Below are positions 36,168 to 45,946 of a stretch of 64,000 nt of DNA, piece by piece. The stretch covers positions 14,957,828 through 15,021,827 of the forward strand of contig NC_079519.1 in the NCBI RefSeq assembly GCF_000801105.2, read 5' to 3'. The notes under the pieces are model-generated. The model saw nothing but the letters and a program-made list of their open reading frames with translations, was not told the origin of the DNA and ran no database searches. The DNA comes from Raphanus sativus. Its lineage: Eukaryota; Streptophyta; Magnoliopsida; Brassicales; Brassicaceae. The position numbers were made by a program, and so were the translations under genes. Position 1 is the stretch's first letter. Each line of letters begins with the position of its first letter.

Positions 36168-37928
36168 GAGGAAGAAGCTATCCAATTTTCTATTCAGATG
36201 ATTTCAGATTAGCTTGTTCGGACATATGGCAATATATTCATGATTCTTATCAAACCAAAAGGAACCAAGATGTAAGAAGCTTGATTTGAAACCATTAGTC
36301 AGTATAGAATCAACAGGAAGTTGAATAAATCTTATAGGAGTTATGAGTTGGAAGATATGCCACTTTCTAATTATATGATTCTAGATTATCCTGTTCGTAC
36401 ATATGGAATTATCTTCATAGTTTTTATCAAACCAGAACGGAACAAGATATAAGAAGCTTGATTTGAAACCATTTATCAGTGTAGAATGACCAGAAAGTTG
36501 AATAAATCTCATAGGAGTTATGATGAAGAAGCTAATCCACTTTATATTCAGATGATTCCAGATTAGCCTGTTCGGACATATGACAATATCTTCATGATTC
36601 TTTTCAAACCAGAAGAGACAAGATGTAAGAAGGTTGATTTGAAACCATTAATCAGTATAGAATCACCAGGAGGTTGAATAAATCTCATAGGAGTTATGAC
36701 GAAGAAGCTATTCCACTTTATATTCAGATGATTTCAGATTAGTATGTTCGGACATATGGCAATATCTTCATGATTCTTATCAAACCAGAAGGAACCAAGA
36801 TGTAAGAAGCATGATTTGAAACCATTAGTAAGTGTAAAATGACCAGGAAGTTGAATAAATTTCATAGGAGTTATGAGGAAGAAGCTAATCCACTTTCTAT
36901 TCAGATGATTCCATATTAACCTGTTCGGACATATGTCAATATCTTCATGATTCTTATCAAACCAGAAGTAACCAAGATGTAAGAAGCTTGATTTGAAACC
37001 ATTAATCAGTGTATAATGACCAGGAATTTGAATCAATCTCATAGGAGTTATGAGGAAGAAGGTATTCCACTTTCTATTTAGATGATTCCAGATTAGCCTG
37101 CTCAGACACATGTCAATATCTTCATGATTCTTATCAAACCAGAAGGAAACAAGATGTAGGAAGCTTGATTATAAACCAGAAATCAGTATAGAATCACCAG
37201 GAAGTTGAATAAATCTCATAGGAGTTATGACGAAGAAGCTATCCCATTTTCTATTCAGATGATTCCAGATTAGTCTGTTCGGACATATGGCAATATCTTC
37301 ATGATTCTAATCAAACCAGAAGAAACCAAGATGTAAAAAGATTGATTTGAAACCATTAATCAGTGTAGAATGACCAAGAAGTTGAATGAATCTCATAGGA
37401 GTTATGAGGAAGAAGCTATCCCACTTTATATTTAGAATATTCCAGATTAGTCTGTTCGGACATATGACAATATCTTCATGATCTTTATAAAACAAGTAGA
37501 ACCAAGATGTAAGAAGCTTGATTTAAAACCATTAATCAGTGTAAATTAACCAGGAAGTTGAATAAATCTCATAGGAGTTATGACGAAGAAGCTAATCCAC
37601 TTTTTATTCAGCTGATTCCAGATTAGCATGTTCGGACATATGGTTATATCTTCATGATTCTTATCAAACCAGAACGAACCAAGATGTAAGAAGGTTGATT
37701 TGAAACTATTAATCAATATAGAATCACAAGGAGGTTGAATAAATCTCATAGGATTTATGACGAAGAAGCTATCCCACTTTCTATTCAAATGATTCCAGAT
37801 TAGTCTGTTCGGACATATGGCAATATCTCCATGATTCTTATCAAACCAGAAGGAACCAAGATGTAAGAATAATGATTTGAAACCATTAATCAGTGTAGAA
37901 TGACCAGGAAGTTGAATAAATCTCATAG
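36168..37928 (+). repeat. Ten-monomer block (copy 2)
   Basis: Partner of 27040-28800 at a constant offset of 9128. Unlike copy 1 it has ordinary satellite on its left, so the duplication either begins within the gap before copy 1 or was cut there by the assembly. Confidence 0.88.
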
Positions 37929-38834
37929 GAGTTATGAGTAAGAAGCTAATCCACTTTCTATTCAGATGATTCCAGATTAGCATGTTCAGACATATGGCAA
38001 TATCTTCATGATTCTTACAAACCAGAAGGAACCAAGATGTAACAAGCTTTATTTGAAACCATTAATTACTATAGAATCACCAGGAAGTTGAATAAGTCTT
38101 ATACTAGTTATGAGTAAGAAGCTATCCCACTTTCTATTCAGATGATTCCATATTAGCCTGCTCGGACATATGGCAATATCTTCATGATTCTTATCAAACC
38201 AGAAGGAACCAAGATGTAAGAATCTTAATTTGAAACCATTAATCAATGTAGAATGACCCGGAAGTTGAATAACTCAGATAGGAGTTAGGAGGAAGAAGCT
38301 ATCCTACTTTCTATTCAGATGATTCTTTTCAAACCAGGATGAACCAAGATGTAAGAAGCTTGATTTGAAACCATTAATCAGTGTAGAATGACCAGGAAGT
38401 TGAATAAATCTCATAGGAGTTTTGAGGAAGAAGCTATCCAATTTTCTATTTAGATAATTTTAGATTAGCTTGTTCGGACATATGAGAATATCTTCATGAT
38501 TCTTATTAAACCAGAAGGAACCAAGATGTAAGAAGCTTGATTTGAAACCATTTGTTAGTATAGAATCAACAGGAAGTTGAATAAATCTTATAGGAGTTAT
38601 GAAGTAGAAGATATCCCACTTTCTAATTATATGATTCTAAATTAGCATGTTCGGACATATGGAATTATCTTCATGATTCTTATCAAACCAGAACGAACCA
38701 AGATGTAAGAAGCTTGAATTTGAAACCATTAATCAGTGTAGAATGACCAGAAAGTTGAATAAATCTCATAGGAGTTATGACGAAGAAGCTAATCCACTTT
38801 ATATTCAGATGATTCCAGATTAGCCTGTTCGGAC

Positions 38835-38839
38835 ATATG
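38835..38839. repeat. Target-site duplication ATATG, left of complex D
   Basis: ATATG precedes TGATGCGGCC and is repeated at 45842-45846 after CTGTATCA. It corresponds to monomer positions 125-129, and the satellite continues in phase. Confidence 0.93.
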
Positions 38840-39212
38840 TGATGCGGCCATCAAACCAGTGGTCGAACCAGAGGTCAACCAACCTGCCCAAACCGGCCAC
38901 TTTGGAGGTACCAGCGTAAGAGGACCAGTCCCAGGCGAATATCTCAAAGTGTGGAGCACCATCAGCTCCAGCTCCAAAAGTGTGGAGCACCATCAGTTCC
39001 AGAAGAGAAGAAATGACAATGTTCAGACCAGGGGCGTGATCATTTCCCATCTTTTTAAAGAAGAGCCACCCAGATGCACAATCCATTACCAAGCCAAAAT
39101 TGTATCAAGGTAAGGTTCTAAACTCCCAAAAGAGAATGAAACCTGACTTGCTCTATTGTGGTGTATCAGGTTATCCAGTTTTGAGGTCAAAACCTTCACA
39201 AGGGGGAGGGAA
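38840..39212 (+). mobile_element. Collapsed first unit of D: LTR tip joined to internal 3' end
   Basis: 38840-38947 equals the start of the LTR at 39213; at ATCTCAA it switches to sequence matching 44074 onward (AGTGTGGAGCACCATCAG). That motif occurs twice, a local duplication of about 36 bp. The unit ends with the purine tract AAGGGGGAGGGAA (39200-39212). Confidence 0.87.
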
Positions 39213-40759
39213 TGATGCGGCCATCAAACCAGTGGTCGAACCAGAGGTCAACCAACCTGCCCAAACCGGCCACTTTGGAGGTACCAGCGACAGAGGACCA
39301 GTCCCAGGCGAATATCTCAACAACCAGAAGGTCTTTTGTCATGAATCCAACTCATTAAGGATTCACTAAGGCTTGGAATTACAAGAAAAGTTTTACGGGG
39401 GAAGAAGTTATGAATTTTACAAACCGGAGGTTCTCCAGCCCATCCATCTGCAAGTACCCGACTTTTGAAGGAGATTCAAGCTCAATAAAGGAGCGACCTG
39501 AACCAAAGCCGATCATAGGATTCAAGAGGAGTCTCTCAGCTTTCCAGAAAGGCCGATATCAGGAGAAATGGCCACGGAATTATGAAGTTATGATCCATTC
39601 TCCAAAACCGGTCAAACCAGTTCTACACCTGCCTCAATTGGAAGTTAACCGGTTCAATCAACTTCAAACCAGACATTGGCGTCCAGGAGATCATTTCAAC
39701 CAATCAGGAGGTAATCAAGAAGTCCTTAGCTACACCAGAACCCATGAGATCAGTTGGTTCAATGAAGACTACTTAAATCAAACCGGAGCTATTTATGGAA
39801 AGATTGGACAATCTTTCGGTTTGATCATTTCCAAGCCATTCCAATCCGACTAGAAGACATCAGGACTAAACCAAGACGTCCAGGAGACATTAAAGGAGTC
39901 TAAGCAGAGTTCTACAAGTCCCTACCATGCACCAGCCCCCATTGGATCAGGAGGATCCACACTTACACCAAACTGTCTTATTTGGAGATGCATGCAATAA
40001 AGCTCCAACAGCTCTTTTCTCTTGAGATCAGACACGACATCAGCTCATTCCAGACAGTAAAGAAGATTCCCAGGAAGCTCACTTATCCCCTTAAACCATC
40101 CAGGTTCAAGAAAATATCAAGATACAAGATCATCTCTTTGCGAAGGCCACAAATCAAGCTAAATGCTAGTTTCATGGAGCCATCAAAGCTTTTGCTTCCA
40201 AGATTTTTATTTAAAGCTTATTTCTTTCCTTTAGTCAATTTTAGACTGTTAGAGTGTCATTCTGGTGAGCATATATAAGCTCAGTCCCTTTCGTCTTTGT
40301 AAATCACCATTGAATTTTATGAATGAAAATGTAGTTTTCTTGTTTTCTTAAAACTATTGTTTCAAGTCTTTAGAGTTTGTGAGAAGCAGCTCCAGAGCAA
40401 CCAGGCTTATCAAAGTCTCCTTTCACAGAGCTTTTTGGTGTCTATTCAATCCATTTCGTCCATCATCCTATCTGGTTGAGAGATTCAATCAAACCTTCAT
40501 CCGCAAATCCACTTCAGTCCATCATTTGATCAAGCTGAGAGTGATACACATCCAGCAGCTTGATTCCACCATATCTATCCTTTATCTTTGTCTATTTTAC
40601 TCTGATTTATTCTTCATATCATTAGCATCTCATTCATCTTCCATTTGTTTCTGTTTTGTTTCATAAAAACTCATAAAAACTCACAAAAATCTATCTTCTT
40701 TGTTTTCAGGTTGAACCTCAGTTCATCAAGTCTTATAGTCTGATTTCCAGGCTGTATCA
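39213..40759 (+). mobile_element. Middle LTR of D (serves as 5' LTR)
   Basis: The LTR is 1547 bp, TGATGCGGCC to GGCTGTATCA, with a clear TATA box (TATATAAG, 40272-40279) followed by CTCAGTCCCTTT. Everything upstream of the TATA box is largely one degraded ORF homologous to 44520-45389: a one-base deletion near 39769 and an in-frame TAA near 39900 break it. Confidence 0.9.
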
Positions 40760-40761
40760 TT

Positions 40762-40773
40762 TGGTATCAGAGC
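40762..40773 (+). other. Primer binding site, initiator tRNA-Met, element D
   Basis: TGGTATCAGAGC is the standard plant primer site complementary to the 3' end of initiator tRNA-Met. It lies two bases after the LTR end. Confidence 0.95.
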
Positions 40774-41498
40774 CCAAGCTCCTGGCTAAGGTGATATCTA
40801 TCTTTGCATTTCATATTTTCTTGCATTTGTTTTGCATTTATAAATTGAAAAAGCCATAAAAACAGTTTCTGCATTTTTGTATTCTTGTTGCATTCAAACA
40901 AAATTTATAAAAAGAGGAAGACAAGTTTAATTTCGTGTAGATCATCTAGGATTCAAATTCTATTCATTAGCTTGTTTGCATTCATTGCCCAGCTCAACTT
41001 GCCATACTTATATTTTGTGCATTCATTTCAAAAAAAAAATCTGCATCTTGCAATTTTTGATTCTTGCATTGAAAAGTTAAAAAAAGCATATCATTTTAAT
41101 TTCGTGCATATCATATTTGTTTCATCATTTTTGATATTTGCATTCATAAAAAAATAAAATAAAAGGTTGTTTGCATTCATTTAGCTAATTGTTTTCATTT
41201 TCAAAAAGTCAAAAAAATATGCATTAAGTTGTTTCCATTTCTATTTGCATTGCATATCAAATCTGAAAATTGAAAAAAAATCATCCTAGTTATTGTTTCA
41301 TATCATATTTGTCTATCCATTTCGTGCTTGCATCAGAAAAGAAAATAAAAAGTTTTTATTGCATAGTTTAGTTCATTTGGTTCATTATTTACATAATTTA
41401 TCGGTTTAGTGTAAATTACATTTTGCATTTGATTTATTTTGGTTAGACCAAAGCTTTCCATACCTTCACTTAATCTTTGAGATTGTTTTCAGGGAGCA
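40774..41498 (+). other. AT-rich leader of D with a possible intron
   Basis: Very AT-rich, with many TTTGCATTCAT and A-run motifs and no credible frame. A donor-like GCTAAG/GTGATA (40790/40791) and an acceptor-like TTGTTTTCAG (to 41492) frame it, and the gag ATG follows six bases later. Splicing would bring the gag start close to the LTR leader. This is inferred from sequence only. Confidence 0.55.
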
Positions 41499-41732
41499 AT
41501 GGAAGAGGAGAGACATGGCCAAAACCAAAGGGCCAAGCTGAGCCAAGAGTTGACAGCTTTGCAAGAGGTCAATGATCGGATTGCTATGTTGAGGAAAAGA
41601 ACTAAGGCACAAGGCAAACGTCCACAGCCAGGAGAAAGAAGTTTTGGAGATGCACCAGAGGCTGTCTATGTCGAGCCCAAACCACCAGATCCTTCAAGGA
41701 TCAAGAAAAATCCAAATTCTAAAACCCCCAAA
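41499..41732 (+). pseudogene. gag: N-terminal part of D gag, cut by an insertion
   Basis: It starts at ATG 41499 and encodes a charged, helical N-terminus (MEEERHGQNQRAKLSQELTA, then EVNDRIAMLRKR), followed by a proline-rich stretch with PKPPDPSRIKKNP. This is the usual beginning of the gypsy-type Gag found in this kind of element. At about 41733 the sequence changes to AT-rich inserted DNA, and the frame soon meets a stop at 41777. Confidence 0.72.
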
Positions 41733-42600
41733 CTTAGGGGGGGTTATTCAAACAAGAATTTGTATGGAATTCAGTGATTTTTAAAGTTGATGGATTTTTA
41801 AAAGTTAAGTAAACTTAACAAATATTTTACGTGGATTTCCATTGATTGTTATTGATATTCAAAGATTTGATTATATTTTATATTTCCAAAAAAATATCTT
41901 TCTAAGGTAATTTATAAAACACTTATAGAACATTCCCAAATTTTATAATGTAACGAACACTAGTAACAATGATCCAATATCCACTCTGGAAAAGACAAAA
42001 GGAGATGATGAATGCTTTAAATGTCATTTTCTTCTCCTGCTGGTGAATAAACAATTCCGCTGTCTATGTCAACGATAAAACTGCACCTCGAAGAATGAGT
42101 TGGTAGAAAGAAGGATCGTCGGCCATGAATGACATGTTTCCACTTACGCTGTTCTTTGAAGATGATGAAATTCAAACATTGCTTCTTGTTATGGTGTTAG
42201 AACATCATCTCTTTTTTTTGCATGGGTCACGTTCTACTTGTTACAGAGTTGAAATGAATGGGTAAATGTTCATATTATTATTACTTGTTTGTGTAATGCT
42301 ACAGAATCAAAAGTGTTTTTTTTTTTTTATGTATATGGATTTGGAAAATCTTATGGGTATCCATCATATTTTAAAAGTTGAGTCTCATGAGTTAAAAAGT
42401 AAAGAATTTATATACCAATAACAATAGAGTTTGATGGAATTACAAAATCATTAAAATGTAAACTTTTTGAATAACAATGGATTTTGGAAGGACTTTAAAA
42501 ATCTTCAAAGCAATAACAATGGAGTTTACAAAGATTTTCTAAATCCATAAATCAATAATGATCGATTTTCAAAATTTCATAACTCTTGTAAAATTTCATA
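41733..42600. mobile_element. AT-rich insertion in D gag, possibly a DNA-transposon remnant
   Basis: Between the two gag parts lies about 0.85 kb of AT-rich DNA. Its left end reads TTA-GGGGGGGTTATTCAAAC, as in PIF/Harbinger-type ends with a TTA target. The right side has GATTTTTAAAGTCC and AATCCATTGTTATTC in reverse, loosely mirroring the left (GATTTTTAAAGTTGATGGAT), but no matching C-run end is found. The family call is therefore weak and the right border approximate. No transposase. Confidence 0.42.
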
Positions 42601-42609
42601 ACTCTTATA

Positions 42610-44207
42610 ACTCTTTTGCTAATAAAGTTGAACTCTTTAAATTTTTAGGAAAAAGAGGTTATCTTAGATGGGAGAGGAACCTTGATGAATGGTTTCACTA
42701 CAACAACAAATTGAAGGAAGAAAGGCTAGCTTATGCCATTGATCATCTAAAAGGAGATGCCTTTAAATGGTGGGTTCAAGAAGTAGATGATAGATGGTTT
42801 TACAAGGAGCCAACTATCAAAACGTGGGGAGCACTTAAGAATGACATGAGGTATGAGTTTGCACCAGGTTATAAAAGATCTCAGATCAAGGAGCAGTACC
42901 CAAGGAGGTATCCAACTCATGGATCCCAAGAAGCAAGAGAAGCTGTCCAAAAAGAGGGTCAAAGAAGCTTACCTCAACAAACCAACTTTCAGCCAAACCA
43001 GGGGCACGCCAGTGTCCATTGCTTAGGCCAGAAAGGTGACATCCTAAAGGTTATGGAGGTGAGTAAAAACGTCAGCCAAGACACCTTGAGCAGACCCAAA
43101 GAAGAGCTAAACAAACCAGTACTTCAAGCAAAGGCTATGGTAAGTCTTATACTTGATAAATTGGTTTATGTATCATCTCCCACTGGTATGAGTCACTTGT
43201 CTTTGTCCAAGGATATTAAGACAGGTCTTGAGGTCCAGAAAGACATGACCCCCACACCCTTGTTGGAATCAAGAGTTGTCCATGATTTATTTCAAAGAAA
43301 AATGGAGACTCCAAACCAAAAGAAAGAAGAGGTATCAACCCAAGGTAAGTCTTCTAACTTTAAAAATTTAAAAGATCAGACATGTTATAGATGCCATAAA
43401 AGAGGACACTTTGCTGTGACTTGCCCCACTAAGCAAGAATTGATCGAATAGAAAACAGATTTATCTTTAAAAAGTGATAGTTTTATTCAATCTGATTTAT
43501 TGGTTCAAAATTCTGGTATAGTGCACTTGTTTTTGCCAAGGAATTTTGAACCAGGAATAACAAAAGAAAGAGAGCCTAGAGGAAGAGATCCCACGTCCCT
43601 AGAAAGGCACACCATCAGCATTACATGTGCAAAACAGAATGAAGGAGAAGCTGGCAAAAAAGAGAAAATCATACTTCAACTTTTTGATGTAATCAAAGTA
43701 AGTATGAATTTTAAACATTCTGTTTTTAAATCTTACCCCACAGATATAATGCATTTGTCTTTGCCAAGAAATTGTTTTTCAGAAGAATATCACACCAACC
43801 AAGATAAGAGGGTGCAAAAGAAGCAGCCATCAATCCAAAGCTGTCCAAAGAAGAATTTAATTCTTCATCATGCTGATGCACCCATGGTAAATTCGACCAT
43901 ATCACATTCTGTTTATGAAACTCCAGTATCAGATATAATTCACTTTGTCTTTATCCAGAATGTTGAAAAAATTTCAGGTTGCAAAGAAGAAAGCTTTAAA
44001 GATATCCCACCGGATACTCTTTTATTGCTTGGAGAATCAGTCCCAAAGATGGTCAGGACCATCAAATCCAAAAGTGTGGAGCACCATCAGCTCCAGAAGA
44101 GAAGAAATGACAATGTCCAGACCAGGGGCGTGATAATTTCCCATCTTTTTAAAGAAGAGCCACCCAGATGCACAATCCATTACCAAGCCAAAATTGTATC
44201 AAGGTAA
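42610..44207 (+). pseudogene. gag: D gag: core, zinc knuckle and repeated tail
   Basis: The core (about 42650-42880) has WERNLDEWFHYNN, AIDHLKGDAFKWW and DDRWFYKEP, typical of the retrotransposon gag domain (PF03732). A perfect CCHC zinc knuckle (CYRCHKRGHFAVTC) is at about 43381-43422 and would bind the RNA genome. A single in-frame TAG (43449-43451) follows, and the same frame then continues to TAA at 44205-44207. The region around and after the knuckle has degenerate repeats built on MSHLSLSKDI, IVHLFLPRNF, IMHLSLPRNC and IIHFVFIQNV. No protease or polymerase motif follows before the purine tract (44294-44306). The start is lost through the upstream insertion, so this is a broken gene of a gag-only element. 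Confidence 0.82.
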
Positions 44208-44306
44208 GGTTCTAAACTCCCAAAAGAGAATGAAACCTGACTTGCTCTATTGTGGTGTATCCGGTTATCCAGTTTTGAGGTCATAACCTTCACAAGGGGG
44301 AGGGAA

Positions 44307-45841
44307 TGATGCGGCCATCAAACCAGTGGTCGAACCAGAGGTCAACCAACCTGCCCAAACCGGCCACTTTGGAGGTACCAGCGACAGAGGACCGTCCCAG
44401 GCGAATATCTCAACAACCAGAAGGTCTTTTGTCATGAATCCAATTTTCCTAGAAGGCCAACTCATGAAGTATTCACTAAGGATTGGAATTACAAGAAAAG
44501 CTTCACGGAGGAAGAAGTTATGAATTTTACAAACCGAAGGTTCCCCAGCCCATCCATCTGCAAGTACCCGAATTTTGAAGGAGATTCAAGCCCAATAAAG
44601 GAGCGACCTGAACCAAAGCCGATCATAGGATTCAAGAGGAGTCTCTCAGCTTTCCAGAAAGGCCAATATCAGGAGAAATGGCCACGGAATTATGAAGTTA
44701 TGATCCATTCTCCAAAACCGGTCAAACCAGTTCTACACCTGCCTCAATTGGAAGCTAACCGGTTCAATCAGCTTCAAATCAGACATTGGCGTCCAGGAGA
44801 TCATTTCAACCAATCAGGAGGTTATCAAGAAGTCCTTAGCTACACCAGAACCCAGGAGATCAGTTGGTTCAATGAAGACTCACTTAAATCAAACCGGAGC
44901 TATTTATGGAAAGATTGGACAATCTTTCGGTTTGATCATTTCCAAGCCATTCCAATCCGACCAGAAGATATCAGGACTAAACCAAGACGTCCAGGAGACA
45001 TTAAAGGAGTCCAAGCAGAGTTCTACAAGTCCATACCATGCACCAGCCCCCATTGGATCAGGAGGATCCACACTTACACCAAACTGCCTTATTTGGAGAT
45101 GCTTGCAAAAAAGCTCCAACAGCTCTTTTCTCTTGAGATCAGGCACGACATCAGCTCATTCCAGACAGTAAAGAAGATTCCGAGGAAGCTCACTTATCCC
45201 CTTAAACCATCCAGGTTCAAGAAAATATCAAGATACAAGATCATCTCTTTGCAAAGGTCACAAATCAAGCTAAAGGCTAGTTTCATGGAGCCATCAAAGC
45301 CTTTGCTTCCAAGATTTTTATTTCAAGTTTATTTCTTTCCTTTTGTCAATTTTAGACTGTTAGAGTGTCATTCTGTCGAGCCTATATAAGCTCAGTCCCT
45401 TTCATCTTTGTAAATCACCCTTGAATTTTATGAATGTAAATGCAGTTTTCTAGTTTTCTTAAAACTATTGTTTCAAGTCTTTAGAGTTTGTGAGAAGCAG
45501 CTCCAGAGCAACCAGGCTTATCAAAGTCTCCTTTCACAGAGCTTTGTGGTGTCTATTCAATCCATTTCGTCCATCATCCCATCTGGTTGAGAGATTCAAT
45601 CAAACCTTCATCCGCAAATCCACTTTAATCCATCATTTGAACAAGCTGAGAGTGATACACATCCAGCAGCTTGATTCCACCATATCTATCCTTTATCTTT
45701 GTCTATTTTACTCATTCATCTTCCATTTGTTTCTGTTTTGTTTCATAAAAACTCTTAAAAACTCACAAAAATCTATCTTCTTTGTTTTCAGGTTGAACCT
45801 CAGTTCATCAAGTCTTATAGTCTGATTTCCAGGCTGTATCA
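44307..45841 (+). mobile_element. 3' LTR of D
   Basis: The LTR is 1535 bp, TGATGCGGCC to GGCTGTATCA, TATA box TATATAAG at 45383-45390. It is flanked on the right by ATATG, the partner of the left duplication. It differs from the middle LTR by scattered substitutions: ten in the first 360 nt of the ORF region, counted by eye. Confidence 0.92.
44520..45389 (+). CDS. 289-codon ORF inside the D LTR
   Basis: One uninterrupted frame from ATG 44520 to TAA 45387-45389 fills the U3 region, and its stop overlaps the TATA box (CCTATATAAG). The product is basic, rich in Lys, Arg, Phe and Pro, with no membrane segment and no domain I know. It has recurring KPVKPVLHLPQLE and RHWRPGDHFNQSG-like stretches. 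In the middle LTR the same frame is broken by a one-base deletion and a stop. The first 108 bp of LTR precede it. It could be a chance frame in a GC-moderate U3, or a captured coding region. No homologue known to me with a function. Confidence 0.5.
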   Translation: MNFTNRRFPSPSICKYPNFEGDSSPIKERPEPKPIIGFKRSLSAFQKGQYQEKWPRNYEVMIHSPKPVKPVLHLPQLEANRFNQLQIRHWRPGDHFNQSGGYQEVLSYTRTQEISWFNEDSLKSNRSYLWKDWTIFRFDHFQAIPIRPEDIRTKPRRPGDIKGVQAEFYKSIPCTSPHWIRRIHTYTKLPYLEMLAKKLQQLFSLEIRHDISSFQTVKKIPRKLTYPLKPSRFKKISRYKIISLQRSQIKLKASFMEPSKPLLPRFLFQVYFFPFVNFRLLECHSVEPI

Positions 45842-45946
45842 ATATGGCAATATCTTCATGATTCTTACCAAACCAGAAGAGACCAGATGTAAGAAGGTTG
45901 ATTTGAAACCATTAATCAGTATAGAATCACCAGGAGGTTGAATAAA
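45842..45946 (+). repeat. Satellite fragment S4 between D and B2
   Basis: This 105-bp piece of one monomer starts with the second ATATG copy (monomer position 125) and stops at monomer position 53 of the next unit (GAATAAA), where B2 begins. Confidence 0.92.

Larger units (their letters stand above)
31694..38839 (+). repeat. Centromere-type satellite, block S3 (about 40 monomers)
   Basis: Same 177-bp monomer family. It contains a 1.23-kb higher-order duplication (32390-33540 and 33617-34767) and the second copy of the 1.76-kb block (36168-37928). The minus strand stays open through several monomers because 177 is divisible by three; these frames are not taken as genes. Confidence 0.95.
38840..45841 (+). 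mobile_element. Three-LTR gag-only retrotransposon complex D
   Basis: The 7002-bp insertion has one ATATG duplication at its outer ends. Its order is: first 108 bp of an LTR (38840-38947), the last 265 bp of the internal region (38948-39212), a complete LTR (39213-40759), PBS, internal region with gag (40760-44306), and a complete LTR (44307-45841). This is a tandem LTR-internal-LTR-internal-LTR array whose first unit has lost everything from LTR base 108 to the end of gag. No protease, reverse transcriptase or integrase motif is visible. Confidence 0.88.

Noticed and set aside
40885..41157. 90-codon ORF in the D leader
   Set aside because: AT-rich leader sequence with a biased hydrophobic translation, lying inside the likely leader intron.
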